This document shows, one piece after another, positions 37,927-47,330 of a DNA stretch of 64,000 nucleotides. The translations under genes were made by a program, and so were the position numbers. The notes below the pieces were generated by a model that saw only the letters and a list, made by a program, of their open reading frames with translations, was not told where the DNA came from and did no database searches. Numbering within the stretch: the first letter of the stretch is position 1; every line of letters begins with the position of its first letter. Origin of the DNA: M3007 sp041392625 (GTDB lineage Bacteria > Bacteroidota > Bacteroidia > Chitinophagales > Saprospiraceae); contig JAWKLR010000001.1 of assembly GCA_041392625.1 (NCBI GenBank), positions 248,001-312,000 on the forward strand. The letters run 5' to 3'.

Positions 37927-38928
37927 ATGCCAACAAAAGTACGTGCAGCAATTACTGGAGTTCAGGGATGGGTTCCGGAAGACAGGCTGACTAATTTCGA
38001 TCTGGAAAAACTCGTTGACACAAACAATGAGTGGATCACAACCCGCACAGGAATTAAAGAGCGCCGCATCCTGAAGACTCCCGGATGGGCTACAAGTGAT
38101 ATGTGTGCTGAAGCCGTAAAAGGACTTCTGGAAAAAACAAATACCAGCCCGGATGAAATTCAGATGGTTATTGTCGGAACAGTAACCGGTGATATGGTAT
38201 TCCCTGACACGGCTAATACCGTATGTGATAAAGTTGGTATCCGCAATGCTTTTGGATACGATATCAATGCAGCCTGCTCTGGATTTTTGTACGCGCTGGC
38301 AACGGGAGCACAGTTTATCCAGGCTGGTACCTTCAAGAAGGTAATTGTAGTTGGGGCTGACATGATGTCCTCTATCATAGATTATCAGGACCGGAATACC
38401 TGTGTCATTTTTGGCGATGGTGCCGGAGCTGTCTTATTGGAACCAACTGAGGATGGAACCGGCATCCAGGATTTTGTGTTAAAAGCCGATGGTGCCGGTC
38501 GCGAGTTTTTACACATGAAAGCCGGCGGTTCGCTAAAGCCTGCAAGTTCGGAAACCGTAGCAGCCCGGGAACACTACGTGTACCAGGAAGGGAAGCGGGT
38601 ATTTAAGTATGCTGTAGAAGGTATGGTAAATACCGTGAAGGAGGTGCTTAAACGAAACGAACTCAGCGTGGATGATGTCAGCTGGGTTGTACCCCACCAG
38701 GCCAACATGCGCATCATTACCTCGGTTGCCAGTATGCTGGATGTTCCGATGGATCGTGTTACGCTCAACATTGAGCGGTATGGAAATACTACTGCCGGAA
38801 CATTGCCGCTGTGTATGTGGGAATATGAGGACCGGTTTAAAAAAGGCGACAACATTGTGTTGACTGCATTCGGGGGTGGATTCACCTGGGGGTCCTTGCT
38901 TTTGAAGTGGGGGTATGACCCAAAATAG
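37927..38928 (+). CDS. fabH: 3-oxoacyl-[acyl-carrier-protein] synthase III
   Basis: A 333-aa thiolase-fold condensing enzyme that starts fatty-acid synthesis by joining acetyl-CoA to malonyl-ACP. The triad is C117 (NAACSGFLYAL), H257 (VPHQANMRI) and N287 (ERYGNTTAGT). It matches the normal FabH length. It heads the fabH-efp-accB-accC block on the plus strand; the shared theme is fatty-acid initiation, with efp in between as in many Bacteroidota. Confidence 0.97.
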   Translation: MPTKVRAAITGVQGWVPEDRLTNFDLEKLVDTNNEWITTRTGIKERRILKTPGWATSDMCAEAVKGLLEKTNTSPDEIQMVIVGTVTGDMVFPDTANTVCDKVGIRNAFGYDINAACSGFLYALATGAQFIQAGTFKKVIVVGADMMSSIIDYQDRNTCVIFGDGAGAVLLEPTEDGTGIQDFVLKADGAGREFLHMKAGGSLKPASSETVAAREHYVYQEGKRVFKYAVEGMVNTVKEVLKRNELSVDDVSWVVPHQANMRIITSVASMLDVPMDRVTLNIERYGNTTAGTLPLCMWEYEDRFKKGDNIVLTAFGGGFTWGSLLLKWGYDPK

Positions 38929-39013
38929 GGCAGTTTTTGCCTTTTAAATACCATATTCAACTGGTGCAATCTTCAATTTGAAAATCAAGGGGTGCATTCA
39001 AGGAAAAAAGCCC

Positions 39014-39021
39014 TACTTTTG
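39014..39021 (+). promoter_or_regulatory. efp: -7 element (TACTTTTG) upstream of efp
   Basis: TACTTTTG matches TAnnTTTG, 55 nt before the efp ATG at 39077, in the gap after fabH. A -33 box is not evident. Confidence 0.4.
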
Positions 39022-39076
39022 CGCCGCTTTTTTCAACCAATTCCGAATGACATTCGGCTAAAAAACAAATAAGATC

Positions 39077-39643
39077 ATGGCAACGACGGCAGATATCCGC
39101 AACGGCCTGTGTATTGAACACAACAACGACATCTACAAAGTAATCGATTTTTCGCGTTTCCAGGTTGGTCGCGGAAGTGGTAAAATGTGGACCAAACTGA
39201 AAAGTACTACAACCGGGAAAATCATCGAGCATACCTTCCAGAGCGGTCATACCATTACAGAGGTGCGCGTTGAACGCCGCCAGATGCAATTCCTGTATAA
39301 GGAAGAAATGGGCTACATGCTTATGGATCAGGAATCCTACGAGCAAATTACGCTTCCAGATGAAATGATCGATAACGGTCAGTTTTTGAAAGAAGGTGAT
39401 ATCGTAGATGTGTTGTACCACTCCGGTAAGGAAGTGCCACTTTCTGCGGAGATTCCACAGAACGTAGAACTTGAAATTACCTACACCGAACCTGGATTGA
39501 AAGGGGATACTGCAACGAATACCCTGAAACTCGCAACAGTAGAAACCGGAGCGGAAGTAAAGGTGCCGTTGTTCTGCAACACCGGAGATGTAATCAAAAT
39601 TGATACAGCCTCAGGAAACTATTTGGAGCGGGTTAAAAAGTAA
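39077..39643 (+). CDS. efp: Elongation factor P with arginine at the loop tip
   Basis: A 188-aa three-domain factor that relieves ribosomes stalled at polyproline. N-terminal MATTADIRNGLCIEHNNDIY and the C-terminal VKVPLFCNTGDVIKIDTASGNYLERV are typical. The tip of the first-domain loop normally reads PGKG with a modified lysine; here it reads VGRGSGKMWTKL, so R32 occupies that position, with a lysine four residues later. An arginine is known in EF-P proteins modified by rhamnose, but the surrounding residues differ from those. Length is normal. It lies between fabH and accB. Confidence 0.95.
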   Translation: MATTADIRNGLCIEHNNDIYKVIDFSRFQVGRGSGKMWTKLKSTTTGKIIEHTFQSGHTITEVRVERRQMQFLYKEEMGYMLMDQESYEQITLPDEMIDNGQFLKEGDIVDVLYHSGKEVPLSAEIPQNVELEITYTEPGLKGDTATNTLKLATVETGAEVKVPLFCNTGDVIKIDTASGNYLERVKK

Positions 39644-39809
39644 TTTCGTTCCGGTTTTTAAATTTTAGGGCAACTAAAGCAGTTGTTTTTGAAAGAAAAA
39701 TTCTTTCTTTACTCCATTGAGTACAATGTGCTTGTTCGGGAATGCATCCGGTTCATACACGCTCAATTGCGATTAGTTGTTTTTTTGATAACGGAAAACC
39801 TTATTCCAC

Positions 39810-40334
39810 ATGGATTTCAATCAAATACAAGAAATTATCCGCCTTGTCAGTAAACTCAAACTTACCGAGTTTGAAGTAAAAGATGGGGATTTCAAACTTA
39901 CAATCAAAAACCAGACCCTGGTTAAGGATAAGAATCAAGCGGCCGGACAAGTGATGATCCCGGCTACTTCTCCTTTGGTTACCATGGCACCACCTGTTGC
40001 ACAGGCTCCTGCTGCAACGCCTCCTCCTGCTGCACCTGCAGCAGCACCCGCCGCCCCGGCAGCGGCTGCACCCAAGGAGGATTCTGATGCCAATTTGGTT
40101 CCGGTTAAATCCCCAATGGTTGGAACCTTTTACCGCAGTGGTTCTCCGGACAAACCACCGTTTGTTAAGGTGGGAGACACGATTGATGTTGGCACAACAG
40201 TCTGCATCATTGAGGCAATGAAACTCTTCAACGAGATTGAGTCTGATGTTAAAGGCAAAATTGTAAAAGTGTTGGTAGAAGATGCCACACCCGTTGAATA
40301 CGACCAACCATTGTTCCTGGTAGAGCCTGCATGA
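39810..40334 (+). CDS. accB: Biotin carboxyl carrier protein of acetyl-CoA carboxylase
   Basis: A 174-aa protein. The N-terminal helical domain (about 1-45) is followed by an Ala/Pro-rich linker (about 50-88) and the biotinyl domain, with biotin lysine K138 in EAMKLFNEIE. It carries carboxyl groups for malonyl-CoA synthesis. accC follows 34 nt downstream. Confidence 0.96.
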   Translation: MDFNQIQEIIRLVSKLKLTEFEVKDGDFKLTIKNQTLVKDKNQAAGQVMIPATSPLVTMAPPVAQAPAATPPPAAPAAAPAAPAAAAPKEDSDANLVPVKSPMVGTFYRSGSPDKPPFVKVGDTIDVGTTVCIIEAMKLFNEIESDVKGKIVKVLVEDATPVEYDQPLFLVEPA

Positions 40335-40368
40335 TCGCGGCGTATCAAACTCACTAGATCACATCATC

Positions 40369-41712
40369 ATGTTCAAGAAAGTATTGATTGCCAATCGCGG
40401 GGAAATCGCCCTGCGCATTATCCGTACATGCAAAGAAATGGATATCAAAACGGTAGCCATTTATTCATCTGCCGACCGGGATTCCTTACACGTTCGGTTT
40501 GCTGATGAAGCCGTTTGTGTAGGCCCTGCATCCTCTGCGGAAAGTTATTTAAATGTACCACGTATCATGGCAGCGGTAGAAATTACCAATGCTGATGCAA
40601 TCCACCCCGGATATGGCTTTTTGGCTGAAAATGCCGACTTCGCTGAGGTATGCGGCCAGTATGGAATTAAGTTTATAGGCCCGACTCCCTATCAAATCCG
40701 AAATATGGGGGATAAAATTACCGCTAAAGAAACCATGATTAAGGCTGGGGTTCCTTGTGTTCCCGGCTCCGATGGCTTGTTGAAAGATGTCAAAAGCGGG
40801 ATCAAACTGGCCAAGGAAGTAGGTTACCCGATCATTCTGAAAGCAACCGCCGGAGGTGGTGGTAAAGGGATGCGTATCGTTTGGAAAGAAGAGGAGTTTG
40901 AAAGCCAGTGGGACAATGCCCGCGCTGAAGCAAAAGCCGCGTTCGCCAACGACGGGATTTATCTTGAAAAGTTTGTGGAAGAACCACGACATATCGAAAT
41001 ACAGGTTGCCGGCGACCAGTTTGGTAAAGCCTGTCACCTTTCTGAGCGGGACTGCTCCATTCAGCGTCGCCACCAGAAATTGGTGGAAGAATCTCCTTCT
41101 CCGTTTATGACACCGGAGTTGCGCGAGCAAATGGGAGAAGCAGCAGTTAAGGCCTGTGAAGCCATTGGATACGAGGGAGTTGGTACGGTAGAGTTTTTGG
41201 TAGACAAATACCGGAATTTCTACTTTATGGAAATGAACACCCGAATCCAGGTAGAACATACGGTTACGGAAGAAGTAATTGATTTTGACCTGATCAAAGA
41301 GCAAATCAAAATCGCCGCTGGTATTCCAATCAGCGGAAAGAATTACTTCCCTGAAATGCATGCCATCGAATGCCGGATCAATGCAGAAGATCCATACAAT
41401 GGATTCCGCCCCAGCCCTGGCAAAATCACTTCATTTCACTCCGCAAAAGGACATGGAATCCGGGTAGATACCCATGTATATGCCGGATATACCATTCCTC
41501 CGTACTACGATTCAATGATTGCCAAACTCATCGTGCGTGCGCGAACCCGTACCGAGGCCATTCGGAAAATGGAACGCGCTCTGGATGAGTTTATCGTGGA
41601 AGGTGTGAAAACGACTGTCCCGTTCCACCAAAAACTCATGCAGAACGAAGACTTCCGCAATGGAAACTTCGACACTGGGTTTATGAACAAATGGGATTTT
41701 ACAAAGGCTTAA
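40369..41712 (+). CDS. accC: Biotin carboxylase subunit of acetyl-CoA carboxylase
   Basis: A 447-aa ATP-grasp enzyme that carboxylates biotin on AccB. Motifs: FKKVLIANRGEIALRIIRTC at the start, ADAIHPGYGFLAENADFA, the glycine-rich KATAGGGGKGMRIVW (ATP), ERDCSIQRRHQKLVEESPSP and EMNTRIQVEHTVTEEV (catalytic). Length is typical. Together with accB it forms half of acetyl-CoA carboxylase; the accA/accD subunits are not in the window. Confidence 0.97.
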   Translation: MFKKVLIANRGEIALRIIRTCKEMDIKTVAIYSSADRDSLHVRFADEAVCVGPASSAESYLNVPRIMAAVEITNADAIHPGYGFLAENADFAEVCGQYGIKFIGPTPYQIRNMGDKITAKETMIKAGVPCVPGSDGLLKDVKSGIKLAKEVGYPIILKATAGGGGKGMRIVWKEEEFESQWDNARAEAKAAFANDGIYLEKFVEEPRHIEIQVAGDQFGKACHLSERDCSIQRRHQKLVEESPSPFMTPELREQMGEAAVKACEAIGYEGVGTVEFLVDKYRNFYFMEMNTRIQVEHTVTEEVIDFDLIKEQIKIAAGIPISGKNYFPEMHAIECRINAEDPYNGFRPSPGKITSFHSAKGHGIRVDTHVYAGYTIPPYYDSMIAKLIVRARTRTEAIRKMERALDEFIVEGVKTTVPFHQKLMQNEDFRNGNFDTGFMNKWDFTKA

Positions 41713-41791
41713 GTTTTATACTTGCCGTATTTTAAATACAACATTCAATTGAGTTTTATTGTTACTCAGGTTGAATTGTAAACATACTCTA

Positions 41792-41833
41792 AGAGCCTGT
41801 TTGGAGAAGAACACCAATTCCCAAACAGGCTCT
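41792..41833 (+). other. Strong hairpin without T-run between accC and the ABC exporter
   Basis: AGAGCCTGTTTGG (41792-41804) pairs exactly with CCAAACAGGCTCT (41821-41833) around a 16-nt loop. No T-tract follows, so it may be a weak or factor-aided terminator or an RNA-stabilising structure. Confidence 0.5.
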
Positions 41834-41883
41834 CTGAAATTCCAGCCCTTCCGTCCTGGAGTTCTCCAGACCATCTCCTCTCA

Positions 41884-43689
41884 ATGTTCAAACTGCTCCG
41901 ATATTACCTGCCTTACCGCCGACTGATTGTACTGGCATTGCTTAGCAATATATTGATGTCTGTTTTTACGGTAATCAGTATTCCTGTTCTGCAGCCGTTC
42001 CTTCAGATTCTTTTTAATCGGACCGAGACCGAAGCATTGCCTGAAAATCCGGGTCCACTGTCTTTCAGCAATTTTGAAGATCACCTCAGTATATATTTTG
42101 CCCAGCCTAACTGCTACACAGGGACGCGAGGGGGCCTGCTCTGGGTATGTGGCGCTTGTCATTATTTTCTTTTGGGAAAAACCTGTTTCGTTACCCTCCA
42201 TGTACTTTCTCGCTCCTGTACGAATGGGGTGGTCCGTGACCTGCGCAAAAAAGTTGGTGGATAAAATCCTGGACCTCCCATTGGCCTGGTTCAGTGATAC
42301 CCGCAAAGGGGATGTAATGAGCAGGGCCATGACGGATGTAATGTTCGAGGGAGCATTCTCGGAGTAGTTGAGTTCATTGCCCGAGATCCCATTGTGATTC
42401 TCGGTAAGCTTGGCTTTTATGCTGATTGTTTCACCGGCGCTCATGCTTTTTGTCTTTGCCCTGATGTTTACCGGAGGTTTGTTGATTGGCCTGATTGGCC
42501 GTTCGCTCCGCAAGCAATCTGGCGATGTGCAGGCGCGTTTGGGCATTTTGGTTCGCTCATTGAAGAAACGCTGGGCGGACTGCGCATCATCAAGGGCTTT
42601 AATGCAAAAATACCAGAAGGAACGTTTTGGAGCAGAAAACGACGGGTATGCAAACGCGCTCATTCGCTTGTTGCGTCGCCGGGACCTGGCTTCACCTGTT
42701 TCAGAGTTTTTGGGCATTTTTATCGTAGCAATTTTGTTGTGGTTTGGTGCCCGCCGGGTATTTGCAAGTGAATCTTCAGCCGAAACATTCCTGGCTTTTT
42801 TATATGCATTTTTCAATGTGCTGGATCCTGCGAAGTCGCTTTCCCAGGCTTTTTACAACATAAAAAAAGGGATGGGTGCTGTAGAGCGTGTATAAACCAT
42901 TCTGGATGCAGACATGCAACTTGCGGAGCAGGAGAATCCGGTAGTCGTCAGCGAATTGAAAACGGGCTTTGTGTTTGATTCGGTTTCATTCCGCTACGCA
43001 AATGCCGAGCGCGATGCATTAAGTGAGGTACAGTTTGCGCTTGCCTCAGGGGAAAAGTGATTGCACTCGTGGATCTTCAGGTGCCGGAAAAAGCACCGTA
43101 AGCTGATTTACTTCCAGATTTTACGATCCAACGAGCGGTCGGATACTTTTTAGATGGGACAGATATTCGTGAGTTGGAAACCCGCTCTCTGCGCAACTTG
43201 ATGGGAATTGTCAGCCAGGAAGCCGTGCTGTTCAACGACTCAGTAGCCAACAACATTTCCTTTGGGAAAGAATCTTGTACGGATGCGGATATTGTAGCAG
43301 CAGCAAAAGCGGCGAATGCCCACGATTTTATCATGGCCTTGCCACAAGGATACGAAACCAATATCGGCGACCGGGGTACCAAGTTGAGTGGAGGGCAGCG
43401 GCAGCGTCTGACCATTGCGCGGGCTCTTTTGAAAAATCCGCCGGTTCTTATTTTGGATGAGGCAACCTCAGCGCTGGATAGTGAGTCAGAGAAGTTAGTA
43501 CAGGAAGCACTTGACCGTTTGTTGCAAAACCGAACTGCTCTTGTGATCGCGCACCGTTTAAGTACGATCCAGCATGCGGATGAAATTCTGGTGATGGCCG
43601 ATGGTAAAATCATCGAACGCGGAACCCACGAAACGCTGATGAAAGAAGGTAACGCCTACCGACGTCTGGTCGAACTTCAGGCATTGTAA
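41884..43689 (+). pseudogene. MsbA-type ABC exporter (fused membrane and ATPase domains), frameshifted
   Basis: The pieces give one protein of about 600 aa. The membrane domain begins MFKLLRYYLPYRRLIVLALL, with helices to about residue 340 (DLPLAWFSDTRKGDVMSRAM, LVSPxx loop, LGGLRIIKGFNA in another frame). The ATPase domain has Walker A (SSGAGKST, out of frame near 43080 where GG stands for GGG), LSGGQRQRLTIARALLKNPP, Walker B VLILDEATSALD and AHRLSTIQHADEI. At least five shifts occur between 42110 and 43120; the last 171 codons are clean. Such exporters move lipids or drugs. It is either a recent loss or poor consensus. Confidence 0.85.
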
Positions 43690-43777
43690 AATGGGGAAAG
43701 CAGGGCAGTAAGACCAACTTCTTACTCCAATGTAGACCACATATTAATATTTAAGTTAAAATGTGAATAATCCGTTT

Positions 43778-43813
43778 TTTGCAAGCATTTAAAAAAAAAG
43801 CGGCGTACCTTTG
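43778..43813 (+). promoter_or_regulatory. Promoter-like pair before the 379-aa T9SS gene
   Basis: TTTG at 43778-43781 and a perfect TACCTTTG at 43806-43813. The 24-nt spacer is longer than usual and contains an A9 run, so spacer length could vary by slippage. Confidence 0.45.
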
Positions 43814-43944
43814 AAGCATTAACCCATTTTATTGCATCTTATGATGAAAATCAGATGCTATTTTTTGCTCATTTCGGTGCTTGTACGGGCCATTTTTTCA
43901 ACCGGCGGGGCATGTTTAATCATTTTTTCAAAAATAAATACCCG

Positions 43945-45084
43945 ATGAAAGGAATGCTACTGGCTGTATTCTCCGCCATGTATTTTGGCGCTTTTGCTCA
44001 AATAACCGTCACTTCTGCAACGTTTCCCAACGCTGGAGATACGCTTCGTTTTGCCACCACGACCGATGTCTCTGGCAATGCAAGCGCCTTGACTCCATCC
44101 GGAGGAAGTCAACTCTGGGACTTCTCCGATCTGCAGGCAGATTCCGAATCAGAAACGGTATTTGTGGCTGCTTCTGCTGCATTGAACAGCATGGAATTCC
44201 CCACTGCCGATCTTGCAATAATTGGCGGACAAGGGGAAAGTTTTTTCCATAAAACAAATAACCTGGTAGAGTTTCTTGGATATGCTGGAGGAGACCCGGC
44301 AAATTTGGGTGTTCAGGTTGCCGCGCATTATTCGCCAGCATTGGTTGAACGCCGGGCACCGCTGAACTTCTTCGATGTAAATACCCAGAACAGTGCACTC
44401 ACACTGCCATTTTCTACCGAGAACCTGCCGGATACATTGTTTACAGGAGCACCTTTTGTACCAGATTCCATCCGTGTGCGGATTAGTACCGAACGGTTGG
44501 ACATAGTGGATGGCTGGGGTACCTGTTTTATCCCTGGTGGAGAATACGATGTATTGCGCCTTAAGCGCTCAGAATATACCAATACTGCTGTGGATATCCT
44601 GGTGCCGGTACTTGGTTGGGTAGACCTTTCCTCACTGGTTCCAAACGGTGGAGGCTTCGGAGCCTTCCTTGGAACCGATACCACCAATACCTACCGTTTT
44701 TATAGCGGAACAGAAAAGGAAGAAATCGCAGTAGTGACTGCCAATGCCGACTGGACGGTTGCAGAATCTATTCGCTATAAAAACAACGGAACAAGCCCTT
44801 CGATTACTGTTGGTGCTCCGGGCCGTGCTTCCATTTCAGCATTTCCAAATCCGGCAGTAGAGTGGGTGCGTTTTGATTGCACAAACCTGCCATCATCCGA
44901 CTATACCCTCAAAATATTCAATATTGTAGGTAAAGTAGTTTGGAAAAAAACCTATCCGCTTTCAGGGAATAAATCCATCAAAGTGGAGTTGGAAGATTTT
45001 AAAAAAGGAACTTATTTATACAGTTTGGCGGATAAAAACGGCAAAGTCGTCGGAACCAAACGCTTGGTTGTACTGAAGCCATAA
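43945..45084 (+). CDS. T9SS type A sorted secreted protein
   Basis: A 379-aa protein from the ATG at 43945, which precedes a good signal peptide (MKGMLLAVFSAMYFGAFAQ); the longer frame from 43855 reads through the leader. The middle is a beta-rich region (LTPSGGSQLWDFSDLQ, SFFHKTNNLVEFLGYAGG, ISTERLDIVDGWGTC) found in exported proteins of Bacteroidota. It ends in a T9SS type A tail (SAFPNPAVEWVRFDC, KGTYLYSLADKNGKVVGTKRLVV). No catalytic motif is seen; function unknown. Confidence 0.85.
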   Translation: MKGMLLAVFSAMYFGAFAQITVTSATFPNAGDTLRFATTTDVSGNASALTPSGGSQLWDFSDLQADSESETVFVAASAALNSMEFPTADLAIIGGQGESFFHKTNNLVEFLGYAGGDPANLGVQVAAHYSPALVERRAPLNFFDVNTQNSALTLPFSTENLPDTLFTGAPFVPDSIRVRISTERLDIVDGWGTCFIPGGEYDVLRLKRSEYTNTAVDILVPVLGWVDLSSLVPNGGGFGAFLGTDTTNTYRFYSGTEKEEIAVVTANADWTVAESIRYKNNGTSPSITVGAPGRASISAFPNPAVEWVRFDCTNLPSSDYTLKIFNIVGKVVWKKTYPLSGNKSIKVELEDFKKGTYLYSLADKNGKVVGTKRLVVLKP

Positions 45085-45118
45085 AACTGTTAGCAGAATA
45101 TTAAAAACCAATTAAAGA

Positions 45119-45152
45119 AACGTGAATGTCACCCGGCATTCACGTTTTTTTT
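45119..45152 (+). terminator. Intrinsic terminator
   Basis: AACGTGAATG (45119-45128) pairs with CATTCACGTT (45137-45146) around an 8-nt loop and is followed by a T-run to 45152. It ends the 379-aa gene. Confidence 0.85.
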
Positions 45153-45261
45153 GTGTCTTGCTGCAACATTCTTTTTACTCAGTAGTCTTTGAGGTATAAA
45201 CCCGAACAGGAAGAGGGGCTTTTCTTCCTATCGTATTGAATAACAAAAAACAAAATTGGCT

Positions 45262-45876
45262 ATGTTTCGTAAAACATTCTTCCTCTCCGTACTGGCATTG
45301 TTGCTCGTATTCCCTGCCTTCTCACAAAAAGAACAAACCGTAATGGGCGGACGTAATTTTGGTCTGACCGGCATCTGGGGCGGATACAAGCATCAGATCA
45401 CACAGTTTGGAAACACCAACAGCTACATCCGCGGTGGCAACTTTGGTCTTGAATTCGGTAAAACCCTGTTCGTAGGATTTGGTAAATACCGCCTGACCGA
45501 TGATTTTACCTGGGATCAACTCCAAAACCAAAACTTTGATATGAACTGGAGCGTACTCGATTTGAGCTATGCATTTCAGGGATACCGCGCCATCCACCCG
45601 ATGGTAAACCTGAACATGGGTCCAGGTAAGGTAAAACTCAGTGGCGAAGGCGAAGACAACATCTTTGTCATCCAACCTGCAGCCGGCGTAGAGATCAACG
45701 TATTCCGTTGGTTCCATATCGGATTAGAAGGTGGTTATCGTTTTGTAACAGATAGCAGCCTTCCCAGCCTGAGCGATGATGCCCTCTCTGGTGCGTATGG
45801 CCAGGCTTCGCTCAAGTTTGGCTTCTCTTGGGGTCGCTACAAGAAGCGCGACCGCTTTGAAGGGTATAATGACTAA
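45262..45876 (+). CDS. Outer-membrane beta-barrel-like protein, unknown function
   Basis: A 204-aa protein starting at the ATG at 45262 (an in-frame TTG at 45256 is less likely). It has a signal peptide (LVFPAFSQ) and then alternating aromatic strands, for example FGLTGIWGGYKHQI, NFGLEFGKTLFVGFGKY, and WFHIGLEGGYRF. It ends SLKFGFSWGRYKKRDRFEGYND. An eight- to ten-strand barrel in the outer membrane is likely. No family name is recalled. It lies between two terminators, as a single-gene unit. Confidence 0.75.
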   Translation: MFRKTFFLSVLALLLVFPAFSQKEQTVMGGRNFGLTGIWGGYKHQITQFGNTNSYIRGGNFGLEFGKTLFVGFGKYRLTDDFTWDQLQNQNFDMNWSVLDLSYAFQGYRAIHPMVNLNMGPGKVKLSGEGEDNIFVIQPAAGVEINVFRWFHIGLEGGYRFVTDSSLPSLSDDALSGAYGQASLKFGFSWGRYKKRDRFEGYND

Positions 45877-45909
45877 ACTTCGTTGCCCAATATAGGTATA
45901 ACGAACCCC

Positions 45910-45944
45910 AACCCGTTGGCTCCCCCGAGCCAGCGGGTTTTTTT
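45910..45944 (+). terminator. Intrinsic terminator
   Basis: AACCCGTTGGCTC (45910-45922) pairs with GAGCCAGCGGGTT (45927-45939) with one wobble and a 4-nt loop, followed by T to 45944. Confidence 0.85.
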
Positions 45945-45996
45945 GTGGCGCTCGCAAACGATTCGTATCTTAGCTGGAAACTAAAAAAGCGAATCA

Positions 45997-47232
45997 ATGG
46001 ATGTTATAACCAATAATTCCGAAGCCTTAATTAAACTGGAAGACAAGTACAATGCACACAATTACCACCCCCTGCCGGTTGTGTTGGAGCGCGGTGAAGG
46101 TGTTTTTGTCTGGGACGTAGACGGGAAAAAATATTTTGATTTCCTTTCTGCTTACAGTGCCGTAAACCAGGGCCACTGCCACCCGCGAATCATCAATGCA
46201 CTTACAGAACAAGCGCAGAAACTAACACTTACCTCCCGGGCCTTTTACAGCAACAAACTCGGCGAGTATGCCCAGTTTGTAACCGAGTATTTTGGATACG
46301 ACAGAGTACTGCCGATGAATACAGGAGTAGAAGGTGGTGAAACAGCCGTAAAACTGGCTCGCCACTGGGCTTACCGGGTAAAAGGAATTGAGGAGAATAA
46401 GGCAAAAATCATTTTTGTTGAAGGCAATTTCTGGGGCCGCACACTTGCAGCCATTTCCTCCTCTACGGATCCCAGCTCATACAAAGATTTTGGGCCCTTT
46501 ATGCCTGGCTACGAAATCATTCCCTACAACGATCTGCCTGCATTGGAAAAGGCGCTGCAGGACCCCAATGTAGCCGCATTCATGTTTGAACCAATTCAAG
46601 GTGAGGCCGGAGTTGTTGTACCCGATGATGATTACATCCCCGGTGTTCGAGCACTGTGTACCAAACACAATGTACTGATGATTGCAGATGAGGTGCAAAC
46701 CGGGATCGCGCGTACCGGACGTCGGATTTGTTGCGACCATTTTAATGTAAAACCAGATATTCTTATTCTGGGTAAAGCACTTTCTGGTGGTGTATTTCCG
46801 GTTAGTGCAGCACTGGCCGATGACGAAATTATGCTGACGGTAAAACCCGGTGAACATGGTTCCACATTCGGAGGAAACCCGCTGGCATGTGCCGTAGCAA
46901 TGGAAGCACTTAAGGTGGTAACCGACGAGGACTTGTCGGGCAATGCCGAACGGTTGGGAGAACAGTTTCGAGCCCGAATGCGCGAACTGCAAGCCAAACG
47001 CCCCGATTTGGTGACGCTGGTACGTGGACGCGGATTGCTCAATGCCGTGGTGATCAACGATACCGAAGAAAGCGAAACCGCATGGAATATTTGCGTAAAA
47101 CTTTCTGAAAATGGTCTGCTGGCTAAGCCAACGCATGGGAATATCATTCGGTTTGCACCACCCTTGGTGATGACCGAAGAGCAAATGGACACCTGTTGCA
47201 ATATCATTGAAAAGGTGTTTATGGAGTTTTAA
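45997..47232 (+). CDS. rocD: Ornithine aminotransferase
   Basis: A 411-aa class III PLP aminotransferase that converts ornithine and 2-oxoglutarate to glutamate semialdehyde and glutamate. It begins LIKLEDKYNAHNYHPLPVVL, the hallmark ornithine-enzyme N-terminus. It has PMNTGVEGGETAVKLAR, the DEVQTGIARTG aspartate region and the PLP lysine K260 (LGKALSGGVFPVSA). Length is normal. It joins arginine breakdown to proline or glutamate. It stands alone with its own terminator. Confidence 0.96.
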   Translation: MDVITNNSEALIKLEDKYNAHNYHPLPVVLERGEGVFVWDVDGKKYFDFLSAYSAVNQGHCHPRIINALTEQAQKLTLTSRAFYSNKLGEYAQFVTEYFGYDRVLPMNTGVEGGETAVKLARHWAYRVKGIEENKAKIIFVEGNFWGRTLAAISSSTDPSSYKDFGPFMPGYEIIPYNDLPALEKALQDPNVAAFMFEPIQGEAGVVVPDDDYIPGVRALCTKHNVLMIADEVQTGIARTGRRICCDHFNVKPDILILGKALSGGVFPVSAALADDEIMLTVKPGEHGSTFGGNPLACAVAMEALKVVTDEDLSGNAERLGEQFRARMRELQAKRPDLVTLVRGRGLLNAVVINDTEESETAWNICVKLSENGLLAKPTHGNIIRFAPPLVMTEEQMDTCCNIIEKVFMEF

Positions 47233-47263
47233 GGATTTCCGGCTATGGAGAACTAAATAAAAA

Positions 47264-47299
47264 AAGCCCTGGGTTTTGGAGTGCCAAAATCCAGGGCTT
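47264..47299. terminator. Strong bidirectional terminator
   Basis: A 16-bp stem (AAGCCCTGGGTTTTGG at 47264-47279 with CCAAAATCCAGGGCTT at 47284-47299, one G-T pair) with a 4-nt loop, between convergent rocD and the galactanase gene. A-rich sequence precedes it, giving a T-run on the minus strand. Confidence 0.85.
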
Positions 47300-47330
47300 C
47301 TTGTTGCTGTTATTCAGGGTATGAAACCGT

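Noticed and set aside
41881..42816. A 311-codon minus-strand ORF opposite the ABC exporter
   Set aside because: It is antisense to recognisable ABC membrane-domain sequence in several frames and has a basic, low-similarity composition; it is a shadow.
46477..47207. Two minus-strand ORFs of about 190-235 codons opposite rocD
   Set aside because: Antisense shadows of a well-conserved gene, with no family features.
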